64,000 nucleotides of DNA from positions 124,001 through 188,000 of the forward strand of contig JAETXT010000015.1 of assembly GCA_019188255.1 (NCBI GenBank). Reading direction: 5' to 3'. Position numbers and translations under genes: made by a program. Source of the stretch: Verticillium longisporum (lineage: Eukaryota; Ascomycota; Sordariomycetes; Glomerellales; Plectosphaerellaceae). A model generated the notes under the pieces. The model had not been told where the DNA came from. It worked only from the letters and a program-made list of their open reading frames with translations, and ran no database searches. This document shows positions 32,891-45,312 of this stretch, piece after piece (the stretch's first letter is position 1; every line of letters starts with the position of its first letter).

Positions 32891-33715
32891 ATGGCCGACG
32901 CCCTCTTCACGGTGCCCATCCCCGCCCTCGGTGACCACGTCGGCGGCTCCATCGTCTGCACGTCTCCTGCACCCCTCGTATATCTCCTCACCTGGTCCTC
33001 GCCTCCGGACAACCGCCTGACGACAGCCTTCTGCCGCGCCCTCCTCACGGCCCTCGACATTGTCGAGTTTTCTCACCCTGCCGGTGTCCTCGTCACGACC
33101 TCTGCCATTACCAAGTTCTACTCCAACGGCCTCGATCTCGATCATGCCTTCACCACGCCCGGCTTCTGGACAGACTCGCTCTACAAGGTCTACCACCGCT
33201 TGCTCACCTACCCCATGCCCACCGTGTCCCTCATCCCCGGCCACGCCTTTGCCGGCGGTTTCATGACGGCCATGCACCACGACTACCGCGTCATGAACCC
33301 CAGCAAGGGCTTCCTCTGCATGAACGAGCTCGACTTTGGCGCCCCTCTGAAGCCCGCCATGTCCTCCATCTTCCGCATCAAGTGCGCCTCGCCGCGCATC
33401 TACCAGGAGATTGTTCTCGAGGCCAAGCGCTTTCCCGGCCCCGCCGCCCTCGAGGCCGGACTCGTCGACGCCCTCGGCGGCCTCGACGAGGCCCTCAAGC
33501 TCATCGCCGACCGCAAGCTGACCCAGAGGGCCAAGTCTGGCGTCTACAGCGTGCTCAAGGCCGAGATGTGGAAGGAGAGCGCCTATCTGCTGCACCAGGA
33601 GAACTTTGAGACCACCGAGGCCGTCTGGAACCGGAGGGAGAAGCTCGAAGCCGAGAGGATCGCGGCGGGGAAGAAGTTTGCTGCCGAGCTCAAGGCCGGC
33701 AAGGCCAAGCTGTAA
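32891..33715 (+). CDS. Peroxisomal enoyl-CoA hydratase/isomerase family protein
   Basis: Crotonase-fold protein of 274 residues, single exon. The oxyanion-hole strands are ITKFYSNGLDLDH and IPGHAFAGGFMTAMHHDYRVM, and the catalytic-acid region is FLCMNELDFGAPL, resembling fungal delta3,delta2-enoyl-CoA isomerases. The C-terminus is GKAKL; AKL is a recognised variant of the PTS1 peroxisomal signal, so it should act in beta-oxidation of an acyl-CoA chain. The start at 32891 follows AAACACC and leads directly into the domain. An upstream 15-bp tandem repeat is in a different frame and is treated as leader. Neighbouring oxygenases suggest that it may process acids released by ring cleavage (inference). 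Confidence 0.93.
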   Translation: MADALFTVPIPALGDHVGGSIVCTSPAPLVYLLTWSSPPDNRLTTAFCRALLTALDIVEFSHPAGVLVTTSAITKFYSNGLDLDHAFTTPGFWTDSLYKVYHRLLTYPMPTVSLIPGHAFAGGFMTAMHHDYRVMNPSKGFLCMNELDFGAPLKPAMSSIFRIKCASPRIYQEIVLEAKRFPGPAALEAGLVDALGGLDEALKLIADRKLTQRAKSGVYSVLKAEMWKESAYLLHQENFETTEAVWNRREKLEAERIAAGKKFAAELKAGKAKL

Positions 33716-33882
33716 CTGTCGGAGATGTACGACAACAAAATATGTACGACAAGAAAACCCAAATGTAATAATCCAGGACCAATAAGTTGAACAATGCGCC
33801 GTACTCAAGCATGTAGAGACCACAAGGCTAATGAATCGCACCATTCTATCGTTCTTGCTTTTTTTTTGTCGATGCTGTCAGT

Positions 33883-35241
33883 CTAGCTAATGTCGACGAC
33901 CATGCGCCCGCCTGAGATCTCGCCTTTTCGCATCCGATCGAGGCCTCTATTCACGCCGTCAAAGCCCTGCTCCGCTGCGAGCACCTCGGGCGGCTTCACT
34001 AACCCGCTTTCCAGCAGCCTCTCGAGCCACAGCACGAGCGCCTCGCCGACAGCCGGCACCTCGTGGAAGATCTTGATGGGAACGGTATGGTACGCGACAC
34101 CCTCGGGCGCCTGGCCCTTGGGCAAGCCCGTCAAGCCAACGAGATGGGCCGACTGGCTCCTCTGCCTCCGCGGCGTGTCGGGAGGGCTCGGCGGCGGTGT
34201 TGTTGTCGTCGTCGTCGTCGTCTTTTCCTCCCCGACCTTGATACCCTCCAGCTCATCGTCCGGCGTCAGCGCGTCCAGCAGCGACTTGGCCGAGTCGCGG
34301 CCCGTCGTGTCGAGCGCGAACCGGAGCTTCTTGCCGACGTTGGCGCGGATGATCTCGACGGCCCGCGCCGGCGAGTGGCTGTCGACGAGGAGGTCTGGGC
34401 GCAGGACCTCGTGGTCCGCCAGGCGCAGGCCGTGCTTGGCCTTGTCGACAATGGTCACGACGCGAAGGCCCGCCAGACGGGCTAGCTGGACGGCGAGATT
34501 GGCTGACGTCGACGAGCCTGGAGCCAGTGTCAGCGTGTTCTTTTAACGAGTCGTCTTCCTACCAAACTCACCTCCCCAGATCGCCAGCCAGTCGCCCGGC
34601 ACGGCCCGCTCCCGGTCCTGGATGCCCGAAAGACATTCCTGCCTGACGTCTTGCGGCAGCAGACTCGGCTCGACCGACCGAACAACCTGCAGCAGATCGG
34701 GCCCGTCGAGGATGCTGGAAAAGTCGACACCCATGCACACGCCGAGCGACAGGACGGCCGCCACGTAGGCCACGCCGATCGTGGCGCCCGGCTGTCTCGG
34801 GACGTTCGGCGGGATGCGAACCGTGTTGAAGTCGGACGACACGACGTATTCCTGAAAGCCGGCCTTGCGCAGGTCTCGGTAGTCAGTGGAGATGACGAGC
34901 ACCTGGTCGCCTTCACGTAACCTCGAGTCAGGCTTGGAAGGCTTGACAACGCGGCCGACGAGCTCCCTGCCGGCAATGTACGGCAGCACTGGAATTCCAA
35001 AGTTGAAGTCGCTGGGGTTCATAGGTCAGCGACGGCACTGCAGTCAGGGTCTCTCTTTCTGAAAAGGGGCTTACGGTGCCTTCCAGTCGATGGGGTTCAA
35101 GCCAAACGTCTCGGCCCTCACGAGAACTTCATTCTCGCTCTTGACCTCTGGTATCGCATAGCCGGCCGTGACTTCATACGGCTTCTTCGGCCCATGCAGC
35201 AGCAAAACCGTCTGGCTGCTGGGAAGATCAATATTCGACAT
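33883..35241 (-). CDS. Medium-chain (MDR) alcohol dehydrogenase/quinone reductase-like protein
   Basis: NAD(P)-dependent reductase of 413 residues. Exons: 35241-35075, 35011-34572, 34517-33883, with clean GT...AG junctions. The GroES-like half contains VRAETFGLNPIDWK and ELVGRVVKPSKPDSRLREGDQVLV. The Rossmann motif is split by intron 2 and reads GGSSTSANLAVQLARLAG. Zinc ligands of classical alcohol dehydrogenases are not evident, placing it with zinc-free 'zinc-binding oxidoreductase' fungal proteins of the enoyl-reductase/quinone-reductase side. A Thr/Pro-rich low-complexity insertion (EEKTTTTTTTTPPPSPPD) lies within the cofactor domain in a surface loop. It converges with the enoyl-CoA isomerase gene (167 bp between stops). 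Confidence 0.92.
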
Positions 35242-35953
35242 GATGGCGATGGGAGATGTCGAATGATATGGTACGGAATGCAAATACGACCGTGAGATTT
35301 ACACCCTTTCCCGCCAGTTATACATTCAAAAGTCGCATTTGGGGAGAAAAGGGGGGGTTCGCCCGCGACCCTATCACCGACGTCTACCCAACCTCTTCTT
35401 TGGGGGGCAAGGGGCCGCAGTCGGAGACATGTCGATCGGAGGGGCAATAGGGCGACACGCAGGTGAGGCATTGCGTGCTCCCCGAGTCCCGCACCAGACG
35501 GATTGCGTGATAGATTACCACCATGGCGCTGCTGTCCTTCGGCATTTCACCCGCCCTCGCAATGATTCGAGTCCAAACTTCGATTTTACCAATCCTGAAT
35601 CAGGCAATGAGCGTGGGATGGCTTACCAACACACGGCAACACGGGCAGTATGGAGGTGAGGGGTCAAGGGTTCCCCGGTTGTCGCCATGCCGCCATGTAC
35701 GATGACCACTTCCACCCCACGTGTCTACCAACCAACGACAGGGCTCTACATGAACAAGTCGCCTGCTTGCTATCGCGCGGGGGCCGCATAGGTGAACTAG
35801 GTAGAACGGGGATTGTTTTTATTCCGGCGCTCTAGTTCGTCATCACCTGTAGGCCTCCCTCAAGCGTTTAGCCGCTGGCCTCGATTCCGAAATCGTCGCT
35901 ACGCCTCCGACATCCAGGACAGCCTGGCTGTCGGCACGCGCGCGACGCGACCC
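35242..35953. other. Intergenic stretch, no gene seen
   Basis: Promoter of the MDR gene and 3' flank of the FMN monooxygenase; no coding signal. Confidence 0.5.
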
Positions 35954-37670
35954 CTAGGCGGGCGGCCCGTCCTCCTCGAACACGTCGTACTTGTACCGCG
36001 ACCCAGGGTGGTCGTCCCTGAGCCCCTTCTGGCCCCTACCGTACACTCGCTCGCGCGCCGTCAGCTGCTCGTCCGCCGCCGGCGCCTCGGGGTAGAGCCC
36101 CCTGCGGCGGAGCTCCGGCACCAGCAGGTCGACAAGGTCCTCAAACGTCCCCGGCGTTGTGACGTAGCCAATGTTGAACCCGTCGAGGTCGCCCTCCCGA
36201 ATCCAGTGCTCCATGTCATCGGCCACTTTTTTCGGGCTTCCGACCGAGACGGGGCCGAGACCGCCGGTGGCGGCCCTCTCTGCGATGATGCGAGGCGTCC
36301 ACTTGGGCACATGCTCGCTTGTCGTCGTGAAGGCGTCCAGGATACTGCGCACCTTGTGGGCCTCGAGCGAGTCGCCCGCCGTCACCTCTTGGTCGAGTGG
36401 AATCTTGGACAGGTCGATGCCCGTCCAGCCGCTGACGAGCACGAGACCGCCAATGGTGGACGCGTACTTTTTCAGCTCGGCCAGCTTTTCTTGCGCCTCC
36501 TCGTCGGTGCGCCCGACGATTGGCGTGAACGTCGCAAAGAACTTGACAGACTGCGGGTCGCGGCCGAGCTTGGCTGCCTGTCGTCGAATCTCCTGCACCT
36601 TGGGCTTCAGAAGCGCCGGCGAGTGCGAGGACACAAAGATGCCCTCGGCGTGCGACGCCGCAAAAATGGACCCTGCCGAAGATGTGCCCGCTTGGAAGAG
36701 GAAAGGCGTCCTCTGCGGTGAAGGGTCTACGATGTGTCTCGTGTCGAGGTGGAAGAACTTGCCATGATGGTGGATCGTCCGGATCTTGTCGGGATCCGCG
36801 TAGCTGTCGTTTTCGGCATCTGGCTTAATCGCATCGTCTGCCCATGAACCCTCCCAGAGCCTGTTTTTTAATTTGTGTTAGTCTGAAATTCAGACGAGTG
36901 TCATGCTGGGGGTCATCATTCACTTGTACAACACGCGCAGATATTCATCTGCCTGCTCGTACCGCTCGTCATGTGGAGTTGGGCTGTCGATGCCAATGGC
37001 TTTGAAGGCGCTCTTTTTCCAGCTGGTGACTATGTTCCACCCGATTCGGCCGCGTGTGAAGTGATCGAGACTCGAAAACCTCTTTGCAAGGAGAAAAGGG
37101 GGCTCAAAGGAAGTTGACGCCGTGATGGCAAAAGAGAGATTCTTCGTGACAGCAGCCATGGCACTAATTGGCTAGATCTTTGTTAGATTGGCTCATCCTG
37201 AAAACAAGAACTTGAAAGCGGGTTGAGCTGAGCTGAGCGTACGATGGTCGGGTCTGTCATGGGCCATTGTGCGGCACGGCGAATACAGTTGTCCAGACTG
37301 CCCTCATATGTGTCATATCTACGAATCGCCTGTCAGTTGACTCTTCTCGCAGTTCTGGGTCGGGACGGTCTCACCCTCCGTAGGTATCCGCCAGGAAGAG
37401 AGCATTGATGCCGCCGCGCTCCAGCAGCTTTGCCAGATCTATCCAGTATTGCAAGTCTCGCTTGCTCGCGGATTTGTCGACAGGATTCTGGAGAAACTTT
37501 AGCTCACATTTCAATCCCGGACCAGAGTGCGAGCAAACCTTCCACTGCCCGGGTGAGAGATGGCCCACGGTCGACATGTCAAACGCGTTGAGCAAAATCT
37601 GCTTCTTGGCCTCACTCGGCCCGTCCACAGGGCTCGAGGTGCCATTTCCATGAATCGGTAGAGACGTCAT
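35954..37670 (-). CDS. FMN-dependent monooxygenase, NtaA/SnaA/DszA family (paralogue 1)
   Basis: Luciferase-fold flavin monooxygenase of 508 residues that needs reduced FMN from a partner reductase. Four exons: 37670-37375, 37318-37243, 37171-36924, 36860-35954. Conserved blocks: ILLNAFDMSTVGHLSPGQW, FLADTYGG, the Asn/Gln-rich GRIGWNIVTSWKKSA, ERYEQADEYL, SPQRTPFLFQAGTSSAG, and a C-terminal GFNIGYVTTPGTFEDLVDLL ending in RRGLYP. Bacterial members cleave C-N or C-S bonds (nitrilotriacetate, dibenzothiophene sulfone) or do type II Baeyer-Villiger reactions. A second copy lies at 46272-47962, and a flavin reductase is not visible nearby. It is transcribed in the same direction as the upstream permease at 38360-40005. 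Confidence 0.93.
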
Positions 37671-38359
37671 CTCGCGACTGTTGCTTTTGGATTAAGGACG
37701 CAAACATGCAGGTTCACGTCGAGACACATGTGCAAGGCAAGCCTTTTCTTCAAGTACCTTACGTTCTGACGCATTACACCCTTTTTTTTTTTTTTTTCGA
37801 ACGCCAACGACCGCCAGCGGAATTGTCAAAACCGCTTGTGCTAGATGACGCCTTCCGCTCAATAGCCTCACCATTCGAGCGTATCGTCGCGCGAACGCAT
37901 CGTGACCCAACTGCTGCCCGCTTTACCGTGGGGAGCCGACGCGGGATGAAGAGCGCCTGAATCCCCAATCCTCGCGTGGCACGCTCGCGCCATTGCGGGT
38001 ACGGATGGTGCCATCGGCCCCAAGAGGGCGCGGCCTCTGTCGGCTTCAACGTCGCGACCGTCAGGGCGGGACAATGTGGCGTGCGGAAGCTTGACCTGTC
38101 ATTGCTCTATTTGGCAGGTCTGTCGAGCGAGGTCGTGTGCTTTTCCCTGGTTCACGCACTTGTCATGCGGAGAGTGACGTTATGCCCGCGGGATGGAGTT
38201 TCGTCACGAATGCTGACGGCTTGCGGACGGAGGCTTTTCTATTTGACAGGTCACTCTGCATCCTTGATTGATCCCTCAATACTGCCTATTCTGGGCTTTA
38301 GGCCCGGTCTACTATTGCCAGCTCAACCCCCACTGTCCTTCGTGTCAAGGCCTCGGGGC
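37671..38359. other. Intergenic stretch with a T17 tract
   Basis: Promoter of the FMN monooxygenase and 3' flank of the permease. A poly(T) run lies near 37782-37798. No gene seen. Confidence 0.5.
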
Positions 38360-40005
38360 TCACTCGCTGGAATCCCTTTTACCCGTCACACTCACCGGCG
38401 TGCTTTTGTTGGCAGCAGTTTCCTGGACTGGGGCCGCCTCTTCAGCATATGCCGTGGTGTCTTCAATCTTGGGGCTGTATGGTGTCAGCAAAAAAAAGAA
38501 CATCAAAAAAGTTGCGGACTGGGGGGGAACATACTCTCGACGCTTGAGATGCAACCGCAAAGCATGTGTCGCAATGATAAGAAGGATCGCCGAGCCCAAC
38601 GTGAACGGAAAACCCTTGGGATACCGAGGCGCCTCGACGGTCGGGAACACGAGCAAAGGCGTCCAAGCAGTGGACGACTGTGAAATAGCGTTGATGAGTA
38701 CCAGGGTAAAGGACCGCTGCGCAGGCGATGAACGCAGCTGTGTGTTGACCCAGCCGTGGAAGACACTCGACATGGAGTAGGAGGCGTAGATGGTCGAGAA
38801 GGCGAACCACTTTGCAGACTCAGGAACGTCCCAAATAACGAGAATAATGAGACCGATAATGTTCCACACGTGGGCCATGGTAATGGCCCATGCGGGACCG
38901 AGGACCAGATCCGATGCAAAGCACACAAATAGAGTGTAGAAAATGCCCAGACCGGGTGCGATGGTACCAAGCTCGTTGACTCGCGCCGCAGAGTATCGAC
39001 CCAGGCTCTTAATCCAGAGCAGAAAGGATCCGGAGCTTGTGTGGATTCCGGCATTCCAAAAGAGCACGTCGATGAGGATAATTGCCCAGAATTGCGGCTT
39101 CAGGAAAATCTGTTTGAGATCCTGAAGCTTGAGCTTGCCGTGAGATTCATGGCCAGCCCGCTGAAGACGACTCTCGCCAATCTTAATGTCCTGTTCCGTC
39201 AATACACGACGGTTCGGCTGATCGGGCGTGCCGGGGATGACAAAGTATCCGAGGATGCCAACGGGAATGGTGATGATAGCACAGATGATGTACATCCAGC
39301 GCCATCCTTCCAAGCCGTTGACACCATCAAGCCGCGCTGAGGCGCCAGCTTGGATGAGACCTGCGGTCAAGGTTCCGAGCGATAGTCCAGTGTAGAAGAT
39401 GCCACCACGACGCGCAATCTCGTCGCCGCGGTACCATGCGCCGAGTACGTAATGGATCAAGGGGAAGAAGGCAGCTTCAAAAAAGCCCACAAGAAACCGG
39501 TACGCAGCAAGTTCGGAGAAGCCTTGGACGCGATATTGCAGCAGCGTGAAGATGCCCCAGCTTATGTCGAGGAAGGGGATCAACCAGTGCATGGGGATGT
39601 AGGTGACCAGGAAAAAGAATGGAATCTGCCCTGTGACGGCGCCAATAATGTAGAAGGTTTGCAATTGCACGAGCTCATTGCCGTGGAAGCCAAGGTCTTC
39701 CTTCAGGCCAGCCACATAGGCATTGTCTGTGTCCAGAGTCAGCATGCAATGCACATGAGTGGCGGACGAGCCTCTGTTTACTCAGGTTGGACTGTAAAAA
39801 TGTTAGCCAGTGAGATTCTATGAGTATGGTTCCTTCGATGGCAGAAATCAACACGTACCTGGTCAATGTACTTGACCCAGTAAGCCAGAACAGCGTAAGG
39901 GACGATGAGGGCATCGATTTTACGAATGAACTTGCGTTCTTCCTTGGTGTCCGTGTCGGAGTACCACCTGATATGGTACCACTTCTTGGCTGGAGGGCTA
40001 GCCAT
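38360..40005 (-). CDS. MFS permease, ACS family, with a 10-nt micro-exon
   Basis: Twelve-helix permease of 487 residues. Exons: 40005-39859, 39791-39782 (only 10 nt), 39726-38535, 38474-38360. The micro-exon supplies SNL and the first base of the next Asn in the ACS motif YIDQ-SNL-NNAYVAGLKEDL, which would be lost without it. The last intron (GTATGT...CATACAG) removes a phenylalanine-rich stretch that would otherwise look like an odd extra helix. Substrates of the family are small carboxylates and vitamins. Its position between an FMN monooxygenase and a Baeyer-Villiger enzyme suggests uptake of the compound they attack (inference). It shares a 921-bp divergent promoter with the BVMO gene. 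Confidence 0.92.
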
Positions 40006-40926
40006 GATGTTTCAGATGTCAAGATATTCAAACTCTTGTTGCCGAAAAGGTATCTCTGTAAAGAGGTCTAGATCCCGAGAAAGCTGCATCACCTGCACAG
40101 CAATTCGGAAACACGGCGTCGCCCTTCTTATGATACCCTATGTTCATCAAACCCACGTGCGAAACAAGCATGTCACCACGCGACATCACTTCTATCCGAC
40201 TCAACTAGCTTGTTCGCCATGCATCGAGGCGTCCTTGCGTCAACGACGAGCCAGGGTGGCAATCTTGAAGACATCAATCCAGCCAGTGGAGAGTTCATGA
40301 TGATCTTTCCAGTCACCCACCAGCATCCTACTCCGGAGGTGTTGCCCAGCATTCGGGTCATGGCACCATCGAAGCAGAATTGATGTAAGCTTTCAAGGGC
40401 AACAGGAGTCGGGAGCTGCCCGACGTGAGAGCTACAAAGAAGCTGACACTGCCCAATCACTGAGGGATCAATTGAACGACGCACACTGGTCGCAGCCACC
40501 ATGCAGGCAAGGTTCAGTGCAAATACGACTTTCTGAGCACCAACCTGCCAATGTGATTGCTAAGATGCCGAAAGTGATCCGTCGGAGATTATGGCGTGCG
40601 CTGTGTTGAGGTTCGGGGTGCGCCGAACCGGAGTCTGGGTGATGCGACAAGATGTGGGGGGGGATGGCGTGCTCGGAGGTCACAGAGGTGAGACGACGCG
40701 GCGCGCGACGTCGGCGAGTCGAACGGCACTGCTACCGATGGCGAGCTTGGATGGGTCGATCTACAAGGTTCAGAGGGATCGGCATGGTAAAAGGGTGGTG
40801 TTTCGCGGGGTATGGGCTTCTTATCTAGTGATCGAGGTGCTATACTCCTTGACTTTGGCTTTTTTCATCACGACCAAGCACCGAATCTCTCTTGATTACC
40901 ACGGAGAGCAACATCATTGGAACAAT
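40006..40926. promoter_or_regulatory. Divergent promoter region of ACS permease and Baeyer-Villiger monooxygenase
   Basis: The two genes are head-to-head with 921 bp between start codons. No coding sequence is supported; longer frames here lack homology features. No specific site was identified by eye. Confidence 0.5.
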
Positions 40927-42773
40927 ATGGGAGACTATCACGCTTCATCAGATAGTGGTGTCGAGGGTGTCGGTCCCGATGAGAAACCCCAGCCCGTGGC
41001 CGCGCATGTGAAACCGAGCCAGAGCTCGCCAGCCACGTCGTTTGAAGAAACGAAACGAAAGATTGATGCCATCGCCGAGTCGCTCTTCCAGCCACCAAAC
41101 TACAGCAACCCAAGTCAGAAGCTCATAGATCGCTACATTGACGAGCCTCGAGAGCTTCGCGTGGCTGTCATTGGCGCTGGACTGAGTGGAACACTTTCTG
41201 GAATTCTACTACCAGTAAAAGTACCGGGTATCAAGCTCAGCATCTTTGAGAAGAACGCGGATGTGGTGAGTATACGCTTGAAAGAAGACAATTGACCTTG
41301 GCTGACCTGCGTCAGGGCGGAACTTGGTTCGAGAATATATACCCTGGTGTACGATGCGATGTTCCTGCACATGTTTACCAGGCGACTTTTGACCCCAATA
41401 CGCAATGGTCGGAACAGTTCGCCCAGGGCGCCGAGATTCGCGACTATTGGCAGGGGCTCGCAAAGAAATACGACCTGTACAAGTTTCTGCAGCTGTCTCA
41501 GCGCGTTGAGGGCCTGAACTGGGACGACGTGAAATCCGAGTGGCAGATCAGTGTCCGGGACCTCAAGACAGACGTTCTGCGGACCGAGACGGCCGATTTT
41601 GTGCTCACAGCAATCGGTCGCTTCAACGCCTGGAAGCTGCCTGACTATCCTGGCATCAACGACTTCAAGGGAACCCTCCGACACGCCTCGAACTGGGACC
41701 CCGAATTTGATCCACGTGGGAAGAACATCGCCGTCATTGGCAACGGCGCCAGTGGCATCCAGCTCACCTCGCATCTCCAGCGCGTGGCTGGGCGACTCGA
41801 CCATTATGCCCGAAACAAGACCTGGGTGACGGCCTCCTTTGCTGGTCATGATACTTCACTCGACCCGCTTCCAATCTCACAAGAGCAGCGTGATGCTTTC
41901 AAGCAAGACCCAGACACGTACCTGAAATACCGTAAGGAGCAAGAGGGCCAATATTACCGTGGATTCAACGGCTATCTCAAGGGCCACGAGACGGTCGAAT
42001 CTCAGCGCGAGTCCTTCAAGAAGGCCATGAACGACCGTCTGGCCAGGCGCCCTGATCTCGTCGATGCCCTCATTCCTGACTTTTCTCCTCACTGCCGTCG
42101 TTTAACACCGGGGCCCGGCTACCTCGAGGCTATCACGGCCGACAATGTTGACTATATCCGCACCAAGATCAAGCGCATCACTCCAACGGGCATTGAGACA
42201 GAAGACGGCCGCCATCGTGAGGTCGACGCCATTTTCTGCGCTACCGGCGCCAACGTCGACATGGTGCCCCCTTTTCCCATTATTGCCCGCGGCGAGGATC
42301 TCTCTCAAACCTGGCGCGAGGGTGGAAAGTACGGGTTTCCCTACACATATCTCGGTGCTGCGGCGCCTGACTTTCCCAACCTGCTCTTTGTCCACGGACC
42401 AGGTGGTTCAGGGCGATCAGGAACGGTGCCGCACAATGTGGAGAATCAGGTTGTCTTCTACGCGCGAATCCTGCGCAAGGCAGCGAGGGAGGGCATTCGC
42501 ACGATTCAGCCAAAGAAAAGAGCGGCTGAGCAGTACACCCAGTGGTCAGACGCCTTCTTTGCAACAACGGTGCTCTCGGAAGGGTGCAGCTCCTGGTACA
42601 ACGGCGGCAAGCCGGGGGCCAGGATTCACGGTCTCTGGCCAGGCAGCGCATCGCTTGTGACCATGGTTCAGCGAGAGCCAAGATGGGAGGACTGGGAGTA
42701 CGAGTACGTAGAAGAGAGCGGAGGCAACCCGTTCCTGTGGTACTTCGGAAAGGGCTGCACCAAAAGGAATTGA
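40927..42773 (+). CDS. Baeyer-Villiger-type flavin monooxygenase
   Basis: Class B FAD/NADPH monooxygenase of 598 residues, two exons (40927-41265, 41316-42773). The FAD Rossmann motif is VAVIGAGLSGTLSG and the NADPH motif is IAVIGNGASGIQL. The BVMO fingerprint FKGTLRHASNWDP fits F-x-G-x3-H-x3-W-[P/D]. The conserved GGTWFENIYPGVRCDVPAHVY after the intron is also typical. Such enzymes turn ketones into esters or lactones, and fungal relatives act on cyclic ketones, steroids or polyketides. The N-terminal approximately 85 residues are less conserved. It is the likely centre of the surrounding oxygenase group. Start at 40927 follows an A-rich context; frames further upstream lack similarity. Confidence 0.95.
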
Positions 42774-43599
42774 CAGAGGGGACCGATATGACAGACTATC
42801 TAGTGCGGGCGGACAAGGTTGACCTGAGAGATGTTCACGAAGGCTGGTACTCAGTGCCGTAGGCTCTGTTAGTCATCTTGAAGAATAAACTGAAACGTTC
42901 AAACCTCTATGCCTTCATCCCATAGTTGATGCCTCGTCTTCATCGATGCATCCCTTTACAGCCACGCGACCCCTGCCTATCCCTGACTGCGGTACCGGAC
43001 TCCTGGGACATATTCGCGAAACGCCTCGAGCAAGCGATTGCTTTTAGCAGAATGCCATCATCGGACCTTTCATGTTGAGTCACCGGAACTCTCCGCTCTC
43101 AGCTCATGCCATGCGACATATCGAACCCCAGTCTAAATGTCTCAATCGCTTGAGCTTCTCTAAGATGCAGTCCCTCTCGGCATCAGGAGCTCCAGAATCC
43201 CCGTTCAGCCGGGTTCCCATCGGTTGGACCCTGCAGAAAATACATCACACCGTTTTGTGGAGACCACTCCGTTGCAGGGGGTTGGCGTTAGCTGCTGTCT
43301 GGACAGGGTGGTCGGCCATTACGTGCTGGTCCGGCGGATGTCGCAACCTCCCCGGTCTTGACTGCTCAACCTACTTTGGAACATGGCGGGACCGTAACCG
43401 GAACTGTCTCCGAATAGACGGGTCAACTGCCGTGGGTGCCCAACACGTGGGAGTCGTGGCCCGGGCGACCCTGATCTTTGGTGTCAAGCTCTGACAGCCT
43501 CCTAAACGCCCTGGCATAAAATCTAGGCGTCAGGACCGATTTTTTCATGTTGCCGATCACTGCGACTTCCATCTTTGTTTCTTCAAATCTATGCGCAAG
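42774..43599. other. Intergenic stretch, no gene seen
   Basis: BVMO 3' flank and promoter of the UNC93-like transporter; nothing else supported. Confidence 0.5.
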
Positions 43600-45312
43600 A
43601 TGTCTGACTCTCAGGAACTCCGCCAAGATCAGGTTGCTCCTCCCAAGGAGCAGCAGCACCCAGGTAGGCTGGGCAGATACGCCTTGAATGAAGCAGTCGT
43701 TCTAATCGTACATTGCAGTGAGATGGTACCGTTCGACCTTTTACAACATGACCATCCTGGGTCTCTGCAACTTCGCCGCGCCCGGCATCTGGGGAGCCAT
43801 GAACTCCCTGGGTGCAGGTGGCGCTGCGTCTCCTAAGCTCGTCAACGCCGCCAATGCGCTGACGTTCTGTCTCATGGTCGTCTCGTGCTATTTCTCGAGT
43901 GTGATTGTCCACTACATCGGTATCAAGGGTGCTCTCATCTTCGGAACGTAAGACTGCGCACACTACTTCTTCGCGCGTTGACTTTTTTGCTTACACTGCC
44001 AGCGTTGGTTATGCGCCGTTTGCTGCTGGCCTCTACACCAACAACCGTTATGGCACCGAGTGGCTCATGCTTTTCGGCGCTGCAGTCTGCGGCATCTCGG
44101 CTGGTGTCTTCTGGATGGCGGAGGCTGCGATCGCCATTGCCTACCCTGAGCCATGGAACCGCGGCAAGGCCCTCGGCTACTGGCTGACCTACCGTCTCGG
44201 CGGACAGATCCTCGGTGGTGCGATCAACCTGGGTCTCAATGCTGATCGGGACCAAGCCGGCAGTGTCTCGTACACCGTTTTCATCATCTTCATTGCCATC
44301 CAGGCGGCTGGTCCATTTGTCGGGTTCTTCCTAAACAAGCCAAGCAAGGTCGAGCGCAGGGATGGCAAGAAGGTAAACTTGTCCATCGTCGAGAACCCGT
44401 GGTACGAGATCAAGGCTACGACAAAGAACTTCCTCAAGCCCAAATTCCTGCTTCTCCTCCTCTGGATTGGACAGGCTGTCTTTGCTGAGGCCGTGTACTT
44501 CACATACATCGCTCGTGAGTTCTTTGAGTGTCGAGGTTGCGCATCATAGCATCTAACAGGATGCAGTGTGGTTCTCTGTCCGCGCGCGTGCGCTGGGCTC
44601 TTTCCTGTCTGGTATCGTGGCCGTCATCTCCGGCAACCTTCTGGGTGTAAGTAAGGCCTGTGTACTCTTGACTGAAACAACCTAACGGATGCAGCACTGG
44701 CTCGACCGCACCAAGATCCCTCTCAAGACGCGCTCCCGCGGCGCATTCTGGTTCATTGTCATCACCCAGGGTGCCTGGTGGACATGGGCTACCGTCATGG
44801 CCACCAGATTCCGCGAAAGCCGTCCTACCTACGATTGGAGCAGCTCCGGCTTTGGCGCTGCCTTTGGCGTCTACATCTTCCTGACGATTGGATTCCAAAT
44901 CAACTACCTGTTCCTGTAAGTACTAGTCTCCTGCGGATCTCGGCAATCTCGCTAACAGATTAGCTACTTCTTCGTCACGAACCTGGCCGAAACCGAGGAC
45001 CAGGTCATTCGCTACGCCGCTCTGCTCCGTGGTACCGAGTCCGCGTGGCAGGCTGTCAGCTACGGCCTGACCTCCATTCCCGTCTTTGGCGAGATTGGTG
45101 GTATTTACATGAACTTCAGCCTGTGGGCTCTTGCTATTGGTCCCGCCTGGCTTGTTCTCAAGCACTTTGGTAACGGAGCCGAAAAGGGGATCCACCATGA
45201 GGCCCAGATCACTCAGGCAGGCGACGGCGCGGTGTCGAGCGAGACGCAGAGCGAGGACGGCGAGGGCAAGAAAGCCTTCGTTGGTGGGGAGAGCAAGGCT
45301 GGACTGAATTGA
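43600..45312 (+). CDS. UNC93-like MFS transporter (DUF895 type)
   Basis: Six exons give a 484-residue multi-pass protein: 43600-43663, 43719-43947, 44003-44514, 44567-44646, 44695-44915, 44964-45312. All introns are 48-57 nt with GT...AG ends. The first helix contains VRWYRSTFYNMTILGLCNF, and GIWGAMNSLGAGG is the characteristic fungal UNC93/DUF895 opening. EAAIAIAYPEPWNRGKALGYW and RLGGQILGGAINLGLN follow. The hydrophilic C-terminus (about 45 residues) is acidic. Fungal members are linked to iron/siderophore or drug-related transport only loosely, so no substrate is proposed. It is in line with the BVMO upstream and FMN monooxygenase downstream, all on the plus strand. Confidence 0.92.
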
